Position numbers and translations under genes: made by a program. DNA of 64,000 nt from Ramlibacter agri. GTDB lineage: Bacteria > Pseudomonadota > Gammaproteobacteria > Burkholderiales > Burkholderiaceae_C. Below the pieces are notes generated by a model. That model was not told the DNA's origin, made no database searches, and saw only the letters and a program-made list of their open reading frames with translations. Below are positions 1-7,105 of the stretch, piece after piece (the stretch's first letter is position 1; each line of letters begins with the position of its first letter). The stretch covers positions 1,426,001 through 1,490,000 of the forward strand of contig NZ_JABBFX010000001.1 of NCBI RefSeq assembly GCF_012927085.1. Direction: 5' to 3'.

Positions 1-686
1 GCCTTGGACAGCGTCGCGTGCCGCCACGGCTTGAGGTACTTGAACGACAGCTCCTGCAGCTCGCGGTAGGTGGCGTTCAGGCCCAGCCGGTGGGCGATGG
101 GCGCGTAGATGTCCAGCGTTTCGCTGGCGATGCGGTTCCACTTCTCGCGCGGCACGTCTTCCAGCGTGCGCATGTTGTGCGAGCGGTCGGCCAGCTTGAC
201 GAGGATGACGCGCACGTCGCGGGCCATGGCCAGCAGCATCTTGCGGAAGCTTTCGGCCTGGTTCTCTTCGCGGGTGTTGAACTGCAGCTTGTCCAGCTTG
301 GTCAGGCCGTCCACCAGCTCCGCCACCGGGGCGCCGAAGCGCTCGATGAGGTCGGGCTTGGTGACGCCGCAGTCCTCGATGGCGTCGTGCAGCAGCGCCG
401 CCATCAGCGCCTGGGCGTCGAGCTTCCACTCGGCGCACTGGGCCGCCACGGCGATCGGATGCGTGATGTAGGGCTCGCCGCTGGCGCGCAGCTGGCCCAG
501 GTGGGCCTCGTCGGCGAAACGGTAGGCCTTGCGGACCCAGTCGATTTCGCCCGGGTCCAGGTAGTCGAGCCTGGCCGTCAACGCGGCAAAGCTCGCCGCG
601 GCGGCGTTGGCCGCGGCGGGGGAGGGGAGGATCGGGCTCGAGGGGCGCTTGCCCCGGCCCGAGGTGGTGGGGAGCACCGCGCTCAT
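1..686 (-). CDS. spoT: Bifunctional (p)ppGpp synthetase/hydrolase SpoT/RelA, N-terminal part (runs off the window)
   Basis: RelA/SpoT-family enzyme that makes and degrades the alarmone (p)ppGpp. Only the first ~228 residues are present. After an Ala/Pro-rich start the HD hydrolase domain is visible: ITHPIAVA, LLHDAIEDCGVT (the HD pair), LVDGLTKLDKL, then VKLADRSHNMRTL and APIAHRLGL. These are hallmark SpoT motifs, so the hydrolase half looks active. The gene follows gmk and rpoZ, the usual proteobacterial order. The start at 686 gives the family N-terminus. The synthetase, TGS and ACT parts lie outside the window. Confidence 0.93.
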   Translation of the reverse strand, partial: MSAVLPTTSGRGKRPSSPILPSPAAANAAAASFAALTARLDYLDPGEIDWVRKAYRFADEAHLGQLRASGEPYITHPIAVAAQCAEWKLDAQALMAALLHDAIEDCGVTKPDLIERFGAPVAELVDGLTKLDKLQFNTREENQAESFRKMLLAMARDVRVILVKLADRSHNMRTLEDVPREKWNRIASETLDIYAPIAHRLGLNATYRELQELSFKYLKPWRHATLSK

Positions 687-793
687 GGACACATGATAGG
701 GCCTGGGGAGCAGGGGCTGGGGAAGCAGGCAAATGCCCACAAGGCCCCTAGACCCTCGGCCTTAACCCGCGGTCCTGCGCGGCCCCAACGCAA

Positions 794-815
794 AAAGCCG
801 CCCGAAGGCGGCTTT
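794..815 (-). terminator. Rho-independent terminator downstream of rpoZ
   Basis: A perfect 9-bp stem (AAAGCCGCC / GGCGGCTTT) with a 4-nt loop is followed on the minus strand by a T run. It lies between the rpoZ stop and the spoT start, so part of the gmk-rpoZ transcription probably ends here. Confidence 0.8.
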
Positions 816-833
816 CGTGCGCTGCGGAGCGGT

Positions 834-1037
834 TTAACCCGGCACCTTCTTCAGCATCTCCAGGCCGATCTTGCCTTCCGCGATCTCGCGCAGCGCGGTC
901 ACGCCGGGCTTGTTCTTGCTCTCGATCTTGGGCGCATGGCCCTGGCTCAGCATGCGGGCGCGATAGGTCGCGGCCAGCACCAGCTGGAAGCGGTTGGGGA
1001 TCTTCTCGAGGCAGTCTTCGACGGTGATGCGGGCCAT
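834..1037 (-). CDS. rpoZ: RNA polymerase omega subunit
   Basis: Small RNAP subunit that chaperones beta-prime assembly and forms part of a ppGpp site. The 67-residue protein has the family signature: [17 protein letters not shown] at the start, then [12 protein letters not shown] and [10 protein letters not shown]. Length is typical for betaproteobacteria. It sits between gmk and spoT, the canonical arrangement, and is followed by a good terminator. Confidence 0.97.
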   Translation of the reverse strand: MARITVEDCLEKIPNRFQLVLAATYRARMLSQGHAPKIESKNKPGVTALREIAEGKIGLEMLKKVPG

Positions 1038-1058
1038 GTCGTGTTCTCCGGGGGGCGC

Positions 1059-1679
1059 TTAGAGGATGCCGAGAGCGGCGAAGGTATCAGCGCGGGCGCG
1101 GCGCTGGGCCTGGTATTTGAGCCGCTGGGCGTGGACGACCGCTTTCAGGTCAAAAAGCGCTCGCTCAAATAACTCGTTGATTATAACGAAGTCGAATTCT
1201 TTTGCCTGCGCCAGTTCGTCAGCCGCATTTTTCAGTCGGGTTTCGATGACCTCGGGGCTGTCCTCGCCCCGGCGCTCCAGCCGGGAGCGCAGTTCGTCCC
1301 AGCTGGGGGGCAGGATGAAGATCAGCACCGCGTTGGCGAAGATGCGCTTGATCTGCAGCGCCCCCTGCCAGTCGATTTCCAGGATGACGTCGGAGCCGTG
1401 GGCGATGCGGTCCTCGATCATCTTCTTGCTGGTGCCGTAGCGGCGGCTGTGCACGTTGGCCCACTCGACGAAGGCGTCGTTCTGCACCATCTGGTCGAAC
1501 TCGGCGTCCGGCACGAAAAAGTACTCGCGGCCGTGCTTTTCCTGGCCGCGGGGCGGCCGGGTGGTGTGCGAGACGGAGGGCAGGACGTGCGAGTCGAGCT
1601 CCAGCAAGGCCTTGACCAGGCTGGACTTGCCGGCTCCGGAAGGCGCGGCGACGACGAAAAGGTTCCCCGGGTAATCCAT
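1059..1679 (-). CDS. gmk: Guanylate kinase
   Basis: Phosphorylates GMP to GDP with ATP. The 206-residue protein starts [10 protein letters not shown] and shows the P-loop [10 protein letters not shown] at about residues 12-21. The GMP-binding region follows ([22 protein letters not shown]), then [14 protein letters not shown] and [14 protein letters not shown]. In this lineage gmk normally lies directly behind yicC, with the last yicC codons (CTGGAG TAG) serving as its Shine-Dalgarno region. That stub is still present at 1688-1708, but the rest of yicC is now 28 kb away beyond an inserted island. gmk must therefore rely on an island-derived or internal promoter. Confidence 0.97.
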   Translation of the reverse strand: MDYPGNLFVVAAPSGAGKSSLVKALLELDSHVLPSVSHTTRPPRGQEKHGREYFFVPDAEFDQMVQNDAFVEWANVHSRRYGTSKKMIEDRIAHGSDVILEIDWQGALQIKRIFANAVLIFILPPSWDELRSRLERRGEDSPEVIETRLKNAADELAQAKEFDFVIINELFERALFDLKAVVHAQRLKYQAQRRARADTFAALGIL

Positions 1680-1687
1680 GAACGACT

Positions 1688-1708
1688 CTACTCCAGGTTC
1701 TGCACCTG
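1688..1708 (-). repeat. Displaced native 3' end of yicC (island left attachment site)
   Basis: Read on the minus strand this segment is CAGGTGCAGAACCTGGAGTAG, encoding QVQNLE-stop, the C-terminus of YicC. The yicC gene itself now ends at 30,104. The 8-bp core CAGGTGCA is shared with the right end (30,117-30,124). This is the footprint of site-specific integration into the 3' end of yicC. Confidence 0.8.
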
Positions 1709-1768
1709 AACCACGACTTGCGCGCCAAGCTGTTGATTTTTAACGAGTTTTTCTTCCTGTGTACTCAT
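1688..1768 (-). other. Chimeric 26-codon ORF: island-derived start fused to the yicC tail, upstream of gmk
   Basis: From the ATG at 1768 an open frame reads [15 protein letters not shown]... and runs in frame into the old yicC tail (QVQNLE-stop), ending 8 nt before the gmk ATG. Insertion of the island created it. It may keep translational coupling to gmk, or be fortuitous. No strong Shine-Dalgarno is seen in front of it. Confidence 0.4.
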
Positions 1769-2075
1769 GAACCCACCATGGAATCCACCACAAAAATGTG
1801 CGCTGGAATGGGGCCTCATGAGACGCCTCGCGTCCTCAACCGGCCAGATCAAGCAGGTCCAATTTTACAATGCCCTCGCGGCAGGGCTTTGGGCATCCAT
1901 CCGTGGCTATCGCGTTGGATTGTCCTGTGCATGGGATTATGTAAGTAGATATTCACTCGCATTGATGCCTCACCGCTGAGGCATGCTAGCCAAATGCTCA
2001 CGGAGCACAGATGGATGTCCTTGAACGAGATATCGCGCCCATCCGACGCCGGATGCTTGGTGTGGGGAACGGCAC
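1769..2075. other. Island left-end non-coding stretch
   Basis: I see no convincing gene here. Base composition is noticeably lower in GC than the backbone. GAACCCACCA occurs at 1769-1778, and related GAACCCAC/AACCCACCA copies lie near the other island end (29,978-29,999). These could be arm-type recombinase sites, but the resemblance is short. Any minus-strand promoter now serving gmk should lie here or just to the right. Confidence 0.4.
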
Positions 2076-2105
2076 TTGACACCGCGCCCGACAGTGAGCT
2101 ATAGT
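2076..2105 (+). promoter_or_regulatory. Sigma-70 promoter for the ncRNA/Abi unit
   Basis: TTGACA (2076-2081) and TATAGT (2100-2105) are separated by 18 nt, close to consensus. Transcription would start near 2111-2114, immediately before the structured RNA. Confidence 0.7.
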
Positions 2106-2111
2106 CACGGC

Positions 2112-2182
2112 AACAACGCCCACACGGGTCGGTCAATCAAGCAAGGACGCTTGTCCTTGTGGCCGGCTTGTGTGGGCTTTTT
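2112..2182 (+). ncRNA. Structured ncRNA upstream of the Abi gene (abiF-RNA-like candidate)
   Basis: A long nested hairpin begins just after the promoter. The outer stem GCCCACAC (2118-2125) pairs with GTGTGGGC (2170-2177). It continues as GGGTCGG pairing with CCGGCTT (including G-U), then an internal loop, then an apical hairpin CAAGGAC-GCTT-GTCCTTG (2142-2159). A TTTTT run follows (2178-2182), so the 3' side can act as a terminator. Weinberg and Breaker described a conserved RNA upstream of abiF-type genes (from memory). This RNA fits that genomic position, but family membership is my inference. Confidence 0.6.
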
Positions 2183-2254
2183 AACGTCCGTATTGTCGAG
2201 CATACGCAGGCAACACTGCAGCTCCGCAAACACGCACTTGAGCTGGCTACGAGT

Positions 2255-3331
2255 ATGTTTGCAATCGTTTCGGCCGCGCTCACGCGCCTAAGTGTCGTGT
2301 GCAAGGCCAAGATCCTCGCTACCGCCCCGGTCCAGAAGCTCATTGCCTATCGCACGCAACGCCGTTGGGCCGCCTTCAGGGCGCAGCACCCAAGCTTAGT
2401 TGAGTACACAAAGCCATACCGTACTCCGCATGACCTGGTCTACAAACTCATGCTGCAAGGGCTGCACGTGCCGGATCGCAAGCTGGCAGAGGCCACAATT
2501 TTCCGTGAGAACTACTACCGGTTCAAAGCTTACGCGATTCCGTTTTTAGATAAGACCATCGATAAGTTCCACGTAGGAACAACTTTCGATGATATGCATG
2601 GTCTTTATCGCGCGGATCAGACGCTGCGGGACTTTCTCATCCCGCTGCTAGCTCAGCTAGAGGTCAGAATTCGCGCGACGGTCGACAACGTGGTTACAAG
2701 CGTCACTACAGACCCGTTCTGGCACATCAATCCGGAGTATTTCAAGAACTTCTCAGACGTTGAACGCGCACTCAAGAAGGCCCAGCAGCGCTTCGAGCAG
2801 GGCAAGCAGGAGTTTGTCGTGCATCACCGAAACCGGTACTTCACTACAAAGTCATACGAGTACCGAAGAACGCCGCCGTTCTGGGTCATTTCCGAGATTT
2901 TTACCCTCGAGCAGACGCTCAGCGTATGCAAAAGCCTCAACGAGAAGTGCCCGAAGTTCATGGTTTCAGCAGGGAAGAACAAGCTGGACGATGTCGCATC
3001 CCCGTTTGGCCTTCCCTCCTATGGCTCGCTTATTACGAATCTGGGCTGCATTCTTGAGCTCAGAAATTTGTGCGCGCACCACAATCGTCTTTGGAATCGA
3101 AACCTTCAGAACCCTGGCGGCTTGAAGAGCAAGCACGCTATACGACCAAGCCACCCCAACCGCCTTTATTCACATCTCTTGATGTTGAGAGTGCTCTGTA
3201 AAGCGCAAGGGATTCCGGATGGCATCGAAACCTTCATGACTAGCATGTTCGCGAGCGTTCCGGTGTTCGCGCGAGACATGTCCAGTATGGGATTTCCGCC
3301 GAATTGGCGGAGCGACCGTGTCTGGAGGTGA
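2255..3331 (+). CDS. Abi-family (Abi_2/AbiD-AbiF-type, HEPN-like) abortive infection protein
   Basis: Predicted phage-defence protein of the Abi_2 family. About residues 45-90 match the family opening (YTKPYRTPHDLVYKLMLQGL, then NYYRFKAYAIPF). The central helices carry LIPLLAQLEVRIRATV, and around residue 270 lies the RNxxxH-type motif ELRNLCAHHNRLWNR typical of HEPN ribonuclease folds. An earlier in-frame ATG at 2159 lies inside the ncRNA hairpin, so the ATG at 2255 is preferred. The residues between 2255 and the Abi_2 match are unassigned. It is transcribed behind the 2112-2182 RNA, as in abiF-RNA loci, and precedes another accessory operon. Mode of action is unknown; RNA cleavage or sensing is the usual assumption for HEPN proteins. 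Confidence 0.8.
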   Translation: MFAIVSAALTRLSVVCKAKILATAPVQKLIAYRTQRRWAAFRAQHPSLVEYTKPYRTPHDLVYKLMLQGLHVPDRKLAEATIFRENYYRFKAYAIPFLDKTIDKFHVGTTFDDMHGLYRADQTLRDFLIPLLAQLEVRIRATVDNVVTSVTTDPFWHINPEYFKNFSDVERALKKAQQRFEQGKQEFVVHHRNRYFTTKSYEYRRTPPFWVISEIFTLEQTLSVCKSLNEKCPKFMVSAGKNKLDDVASPFGLPSYGSLITNLGCILELRNLCAHHNRLWNRNLQNPGGLKSKHAIRPSHPNRLYSHLLMLRVLCKAQGIPDGIETFMTSMFASVPVFARDMSSMGFPPNWRSDRVWR

Positions 3332-3447
3332 AGATACGGTATGCCCCATTGCTCCGGGCGGGCGGCGCCTTGCGCCGGTGAGCGCCCCGACTTTGCGCTT
3401 ACCATTCCGTAAGGCACGCGCTGCCGATGTACAGGAGGTCTTGCACA

Positions 3448-4812
3448 GTGCCAAAGAAGAAGAAGGTGTTCCTCGCCCACAACACGTGCCTGAACGCCGC
3501 ATATGATCTCAACGTACTTCAGGCTGGCCTCGCGCAAGGCGAATTCGAGATCGTCGAACGGCCAGAGCTCGCCGACGAAATCATCTTTTCGGGATGTTCA
3601 GTGCGCGAACACTGGGTCGACGATGCGGCATCACAAATCGCCGAAGCCCGCAACCGGGCGCCCGGCGCGAAGTTGACCGTCACAGGCTGTGTGGCAAATA
3701 CGAGCGCGCAATCGCTAGCGGCGAAGCTTCCCGAGCGCGCGATCACCTTCCGTTCCATGAAGGGCATCTTGCAGGCCAGTACGGGACAAGAGTTCGCTGC
3801 GATTGACCGGCGGCTGTCTCAGAACTCCTCGATCAAGTTCGAATCGGCCTCATCCAGTGGGCTCCAAAACCTGCGTCTCCGCGTCGGTGCAGCAAAGGCG
3901 TCGGTGGTCGCGGAACTTCAGGAGATCGACCGGCGTTTCGGCTCACGCGTGGAACGTCAATACCGCGAGACGACCAAGGGATTCGTCTTTTACGATGAGA
4001 CCGACCCATGTGAAATGATCACGGTCACCCGAAGCTGCCCATATAAATGCAGCTTTTGCAACATTCCGCTGGGCCGGGGGCCCTTCGAATCCGTTTCACT
4101 CGAGGACGTTCTTGCCAAGGCTCGGGCGGCGCGTGCGCGCGGGATCAGTCACTTCGTCCTGATCGGCGACGAGGTCGGGAACTACGGTGCTGGTGCGGGG
4201 AACGTCAAGCTGCCGGACCTCATTGAACGGCTTCTCGCCCTCGACTCGGCTGTGAAGCTCTCTATCAGGTATATCGAGCCCAAGCCATTCTTGAAGTACG
4301 TGGATCGGCTCCTTGCCTGGAGCATGGCCGGGCGCATCCGCTTGCTCTACATTTCGCTCCAAAGTGGCTCGCCCAAGATTCTCAAGGCCATGAATCGAGG
4401 CTACGACATTCAACGGCTGGCGAAAACGCTCGGTACCTTTCGTGCCCACACGCCCACGATCCTGTATGGGAATTGGATGGTCGGATTTCCGGGCGAGGAA
4501 GACTCGGACTTCCTTAGAACCGTATCATTGGTCCAAGAACTGGCGTTCCACATCAACGTCGCCATTCCGTTTTCTGCACGGCCCAATACGCCGGCGGAGA
4601 CGATGCCCAACCAAGTCGACCCGCGGGTAGTCTCTCACAGGATTGAACGACTGAATGAAGTGATCGCTCGAATGAAATCCGATGCGATGGAAGGTCTACT
4701 TGACTTCTTGGACTCGGATGCTCTCGCAAGCCTCCTTAGCCGAATCCGCCGTGCGGAGGTTGAGCAATATGCGCAAGAGCAACGGTCGATGGTCGCACCA
4801 AGCACTTCTTGA
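3448..4812 (+). CDS. MiaB/MtaB-like radical SAM methylthiotransferase-family protein
   Basis: 454-residue protein with the two-cluster layout of methylthiotransferases. The N-terminal UPF0004-like domain keeps its three cluster cysteines: C14 (HNTCLN), C50 (FSGCSVR) and C81 (VTGCVAN). The radical-SAM motif CPYKCSFC gives C197, C201 and C204. Further motifs are VLIGDEVGNYG, YISLQSGSPKILKAMNRGY and NWMVGFPGE. The last ~60 residues are charged helix, with no clear TRAM RNA-binding domain, unlike MiaB, RimO or MtaB. The GTG at 3448 is chosen because AGGAGG lies 9 nt upstream. It is the first gene of a tight three-gene unit with the next two. Known relatives add a methylthio group to tRNA or ribosomal protein S12. 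The substrate here is unknown and could be a nucleoside, nucleic acid or peptide. Confidence 0.75.
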   Translation: MPKKKKVFLAHNTCLNAAYDLNVLQAGLAQGEFEIVERPELADEIIFSGCSVREHWVDDAASQIAEARNRAPGAKLTVTGCVANTSAQSLAAKLPERAITFRSMKGILQASTGQEFAAIDRRLSQNSSIKFESASSSGLQNLRLRVGAAKASVVAELQEIDRRFGSRVERQYRETTKGFVFYDETDPCEMITVTRSCPYKCSFCNIPLGRGPFESVSLEDVLAKARAARARGISHFVLIGDEVGNYGAGAGNVKLPDLIERLLALDSAVKLSIRYIEPKPFLKYVDRLLAWSMAGRIRLLYISLQSGSPKILKAMNRGYDIQRLAKTLGTFRAHTPTILYGNWMVGFPGEEDSDFLRTVSLVQELAFHINVAIPFSARPNTPAETMPNQVDPRVVSHRIERLNEVIARMKSDAMEGLLDFLDSDALASLLSRIRRAEVEQYAQEQRSMVAPSTS

Positions 4813-5430
4813 GTGGCGGATGACGGTATGCATCGCCTCCACTGGACCGAATGTGACTTCGTGGTCGTCGACGTCGAGGGAAACGGATGCTCGCCGCAAG
4901 ATATTGTGGAAGTCGCCGCGGTGCACATCGACAAGGGACGCGAGCAAGCGACACGCGTCTGGATGGCGCGCCCCTGTCGGCCAATCACGACGCAAGCCAC
5001 TCGCGTTCACGGCATTACAAACGAGCACGTGGCAAGAGAGCGTCCATTCGCTGATTTCGCCGAGGAAATCAGGGCCGACCTAGGCTCCGCGATCATTGTG
5101 GGGCATCATGTCGGAATTGATCTGAGCCTCTTAGCTCGCGAAATTCCTAATTGGCAGCCTGGCACGAGCATCGATACGCTCAGGCTGGCAAAACATCTAT
5201 TTCCCACGTTTGGTGGCCACTCGCTGGAAGCGCTCACTAGACGGCTCGGACTCAAGGACACCTCGGTCTGTCATCGCGCCCGAGAGGACGCCCAAGCGAC
5301 AGCGCGTCTGTTCATCGAGTTCGCGTCGAGGTTAGCCGGTCAAATGCATCTGGATCTACTCACGCTCGCGCGACTGGGAGCCAGTCGCGACGATCCGCTT
5401 CTTCGAGATCAACAGGGAACATTGTTTTAA
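4813..5430 (+). CDS. DnaQ-like DEDD 3'-5' exonuclease
   Basis: 205 residues forming a stand-alone RNase T/DnaQ exonuclease fold. Motif I is VVVDVEGNG (DxE), then ITTQATRVHGITNEHV, motif II VGHHVGIDLSLLA, and motif III CHRAREDAQATARLF (HxAxxD). All acidic residues and the His are present, so catalysis is expected. The GTG at 4813 follows the previous stop directly; an in-frame ATG lies at 4828. Its stop overlaps the next ATG by one base, indicating an operon. The substrate is not evident. Relatives trim RNA or DNA 3' ends or act as proofreading subunits. Confidence 0.8.
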   Translation: MADDGMHRLHWTECDFVVVDVEGNGCSPQDIVEVAAVHIDKGREQATRVWMARPCRPITTQATRVHGITNEHVARERPFADFAEEIRADLGSAIIVGHHVGIDLSLLAREIPNWQPGTSIDTLRLAKHLFPTFGGHSLEALTRRLGLKDTSVCHRAREDAQATARLFIEFASRLAGQMHLDLLTLARLGASRDDPLLRDQQGTLF

Positions 5431-6005
5431 TGACAATCTATCTCGGTATCGCTGGCACGCATTCGACTGGCAAGACTACATTCGTTCAAAATGTGTTGCA
5501 GTTGGCCAGAGAACATCAACTCTCTGCGGCTGTGGTGAGCGACACCGCAACTAGATGCAGGGACGCGGGGTTTCCCATTCTCAAAGACCACACCTTTGAG
5601 AGCACGCTCTGGATCATGACCTCCGTAGTCAAGGCGGAGCTTGAGGCAGGACTAAGGGCTGAACTCGTCATCGTCGACCGTCCTGTTCCCGATGCGTTAG
5701 GGTACCTCGAAGCCGCGCTGGCTGCGACCGGTCGACACGTCACGAGTGAAGAGCGCGCCTATCTCTACGGACTCGCGGCGCACCATGTGAAGCGGTATGG
5801 GCTTCTTCTCAAGACCACGCTGGATGAAACAATCCCCCTCGGTCCCGACCGAGACCCCGACCTCGGGTTCCGCCGTGCAGCCGATCGGCACATCGAGGCC
5901 GCGCTTTCCGAAATAAGTACCTCCTGGTTTGACCCAAATGCTGATACCACACAGCAACGTATTCGGTCATTGCTCACCGAGCTCGGATCGAGCGCAAGGG
6001 GATAG
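5430..6005 (+). CDS. Small P-loop nucleotide kinase-like ATPase (AAA_28-like)
   Basis: 191 residues beginning MTIYLGIAGTHSTGKTTF, a Walker A loop at residues 8-16. ELVIVDRPVPDALGYL follows as a Walker B/DRP-type segment, typical of nucleoside/nucleotide kinase-like AAA_28 proteins such as the NadR kinase domain. The C-terminal part contains a D-P-D-rich stretch (PDRDPDLGFRR). The start codon overlaps the exonuclease stop (TAATG). A nucleotide or nucleoside kinase role is inferred from fold motifs only. With the methylthiotransferase-like enzyme and exonuclease it may act on modified nucleotides. Confidence 0.65.
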   Translation: MTIYLGIAGTHSTGKTTFVQNVLQLAREHQLSAAVVSDTATRCRDAGFPILKDHTFESTLWIMTSVVKAELEAGLRAELVIVDRPVPDALGYLEAALAATGRHVTSEERAYLYGLAAHHVKRYGLLLKTTLDETIPLGPDRDPDLGFRRAADRHIEAALSEISTSWFDPNADTTQQRIRSLLTELGSSARG

Positions 6006-6144
6006 GGGACATCCCTTCACAGTCGTCTTGCGCGGGGGACGCGTGCATCAGCGGGGATGCGCAGTTAACCGCCGCTGCGATCGGCATAGAACAGCTGATG
6101 GCCGTCCGTCAGCCATCGCCAAAGGTGGCGCCAGCGTCGGCTGA
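6006..6144. other. Unassigned short stretch before the IS5 fragment
   Basis: No gene is recognised. A segment near 6063 (GTTAACCGCCGCTG) weakly resembles the IS66-type terminal sequence at 8828 (GTAAACGCGCGGCG). It may be an IS66 end left by rearrangement, but the match is poor. Confidence 0.2.
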
Positions 6145-6638
6145 CGAGCCGCACTAAAACGTGGCTAGTGGCTACCTCCGGCAACTTGCATGACGGCAAA
6201 GTGCTGCCGTGGCCGTCTGGGGCAATGCGGCCTATAGCGGCCAGGGTCCTGTCATCCAGCAGCATACGCCCTGGGCGCAAGACTCCACCCGCGTACAAGT
6301 ACCTTAGCCAGATGCAGCGCCAGGTAAATCGCAAGCGCTCCAAGGTGCGCGCCCGCGTGGAGCACACTATTGGCGTGATCAGCGCGTGTTCGGGTTCGCG
6401 AAGGTTCGCTACCGCGGACTGGCCAAGAAGGGCAATCGGCTGTTCGTGACAGCCGCGTTGGCCAACCTGTACATCGTGCGCAGGCCCTTGCTGCAGCTTG
6501 CCAAGGGATAGCTGCGCCCGAGCAGCACAAACAGGACCCCGGAGACCCGAAGAGGGACCTGAAACTCATTTCCTGATAAGTAAATCCCGACGTGCCAGCC
6601 CGCCGCCGGAAATCAGGGCCTGTTCAGAGTTTCCCTAG
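6145..6638 (+). pseudogene. IS5-family transposase C-terminal remnant with right end
   Basis: Translated across frames, this stretch reads like the C-terminal half of an IS5-group DDE transposase. It runs from NLHDGKVLP through WGNAAYSGQGP and RKRSKVRARVEHTIG to FGFAKVRYRGLAKKGNRLF and IVRRPLLQLAKG-stop (about 6511). Frame changes occur near 6290 and 6370. The terminal repeat TTCAGAGTTTCC follows, ending at 6634, then CTAG (6635-6638), the YTAR-type target expected for IS5. The matching N-terminal half lies at 11,190-11,759 on the opposite strand. Confidence 0.7.
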
Positions 6639-7105
6639 CGCCGGAATGCTGGAGGGCACGCCATCGGAAATCAGCCAGGAGTGCCAGGAGAAGCGCACGA
6701 TCGTCGCCTTGTAGCAAGATGCTTAGGAGCAATGGCTGCACGGCACCCACAAAAGCAGCACTGGGCGCGCTGCGGGCAGCTATCAATGCGCGCACACGGA
6801 CCTGCCGGCCTTGGGGTGGGAGCGGTATTGGAGAATGCGCACGCATGAATTGATTGGTCAGTGCAAGTTTGACCTGCGCTTCATACCCTCAGGCTTTTTG
6901 CTCGCCCCCACTGGGCTGACTCAGTAAGCCGGAAGCGCCGATTCGCCGTAGGGGAAGGGCCATGAAATCTCGGGCGGCTCCGAGGGGAAGATCGGTGTCG
7001 GGCCTAGCAGCTCCCTATTGGAACCAAAATATTAACTTGACACCGCTTGTACTGTCGCCGCTTTTCGAGGATATTTGCCCGAAATCCAGCAATGGGGGGT
7101 CAAAG
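6639..7105. other. Intergenic region between the IS5 remnant and the secreted protein gene
   Basis: No reliable gene. A minus-strand frame at 6613-6846 has a Leu-rich stretch (LLLSILLQGDDRALLLALLADF), but I could not place it in a family and it overlaps the IS end. It may be a relic. No clear promoter for the 7106 gene was found. Confidence 0.3.

Noticed and set aside
2159..2254. Upstream ATG for the Abi protein
   Set aside because: It lies in the apical part of the ncRNA hairpin, and the extra residues do not look like Abi_2.
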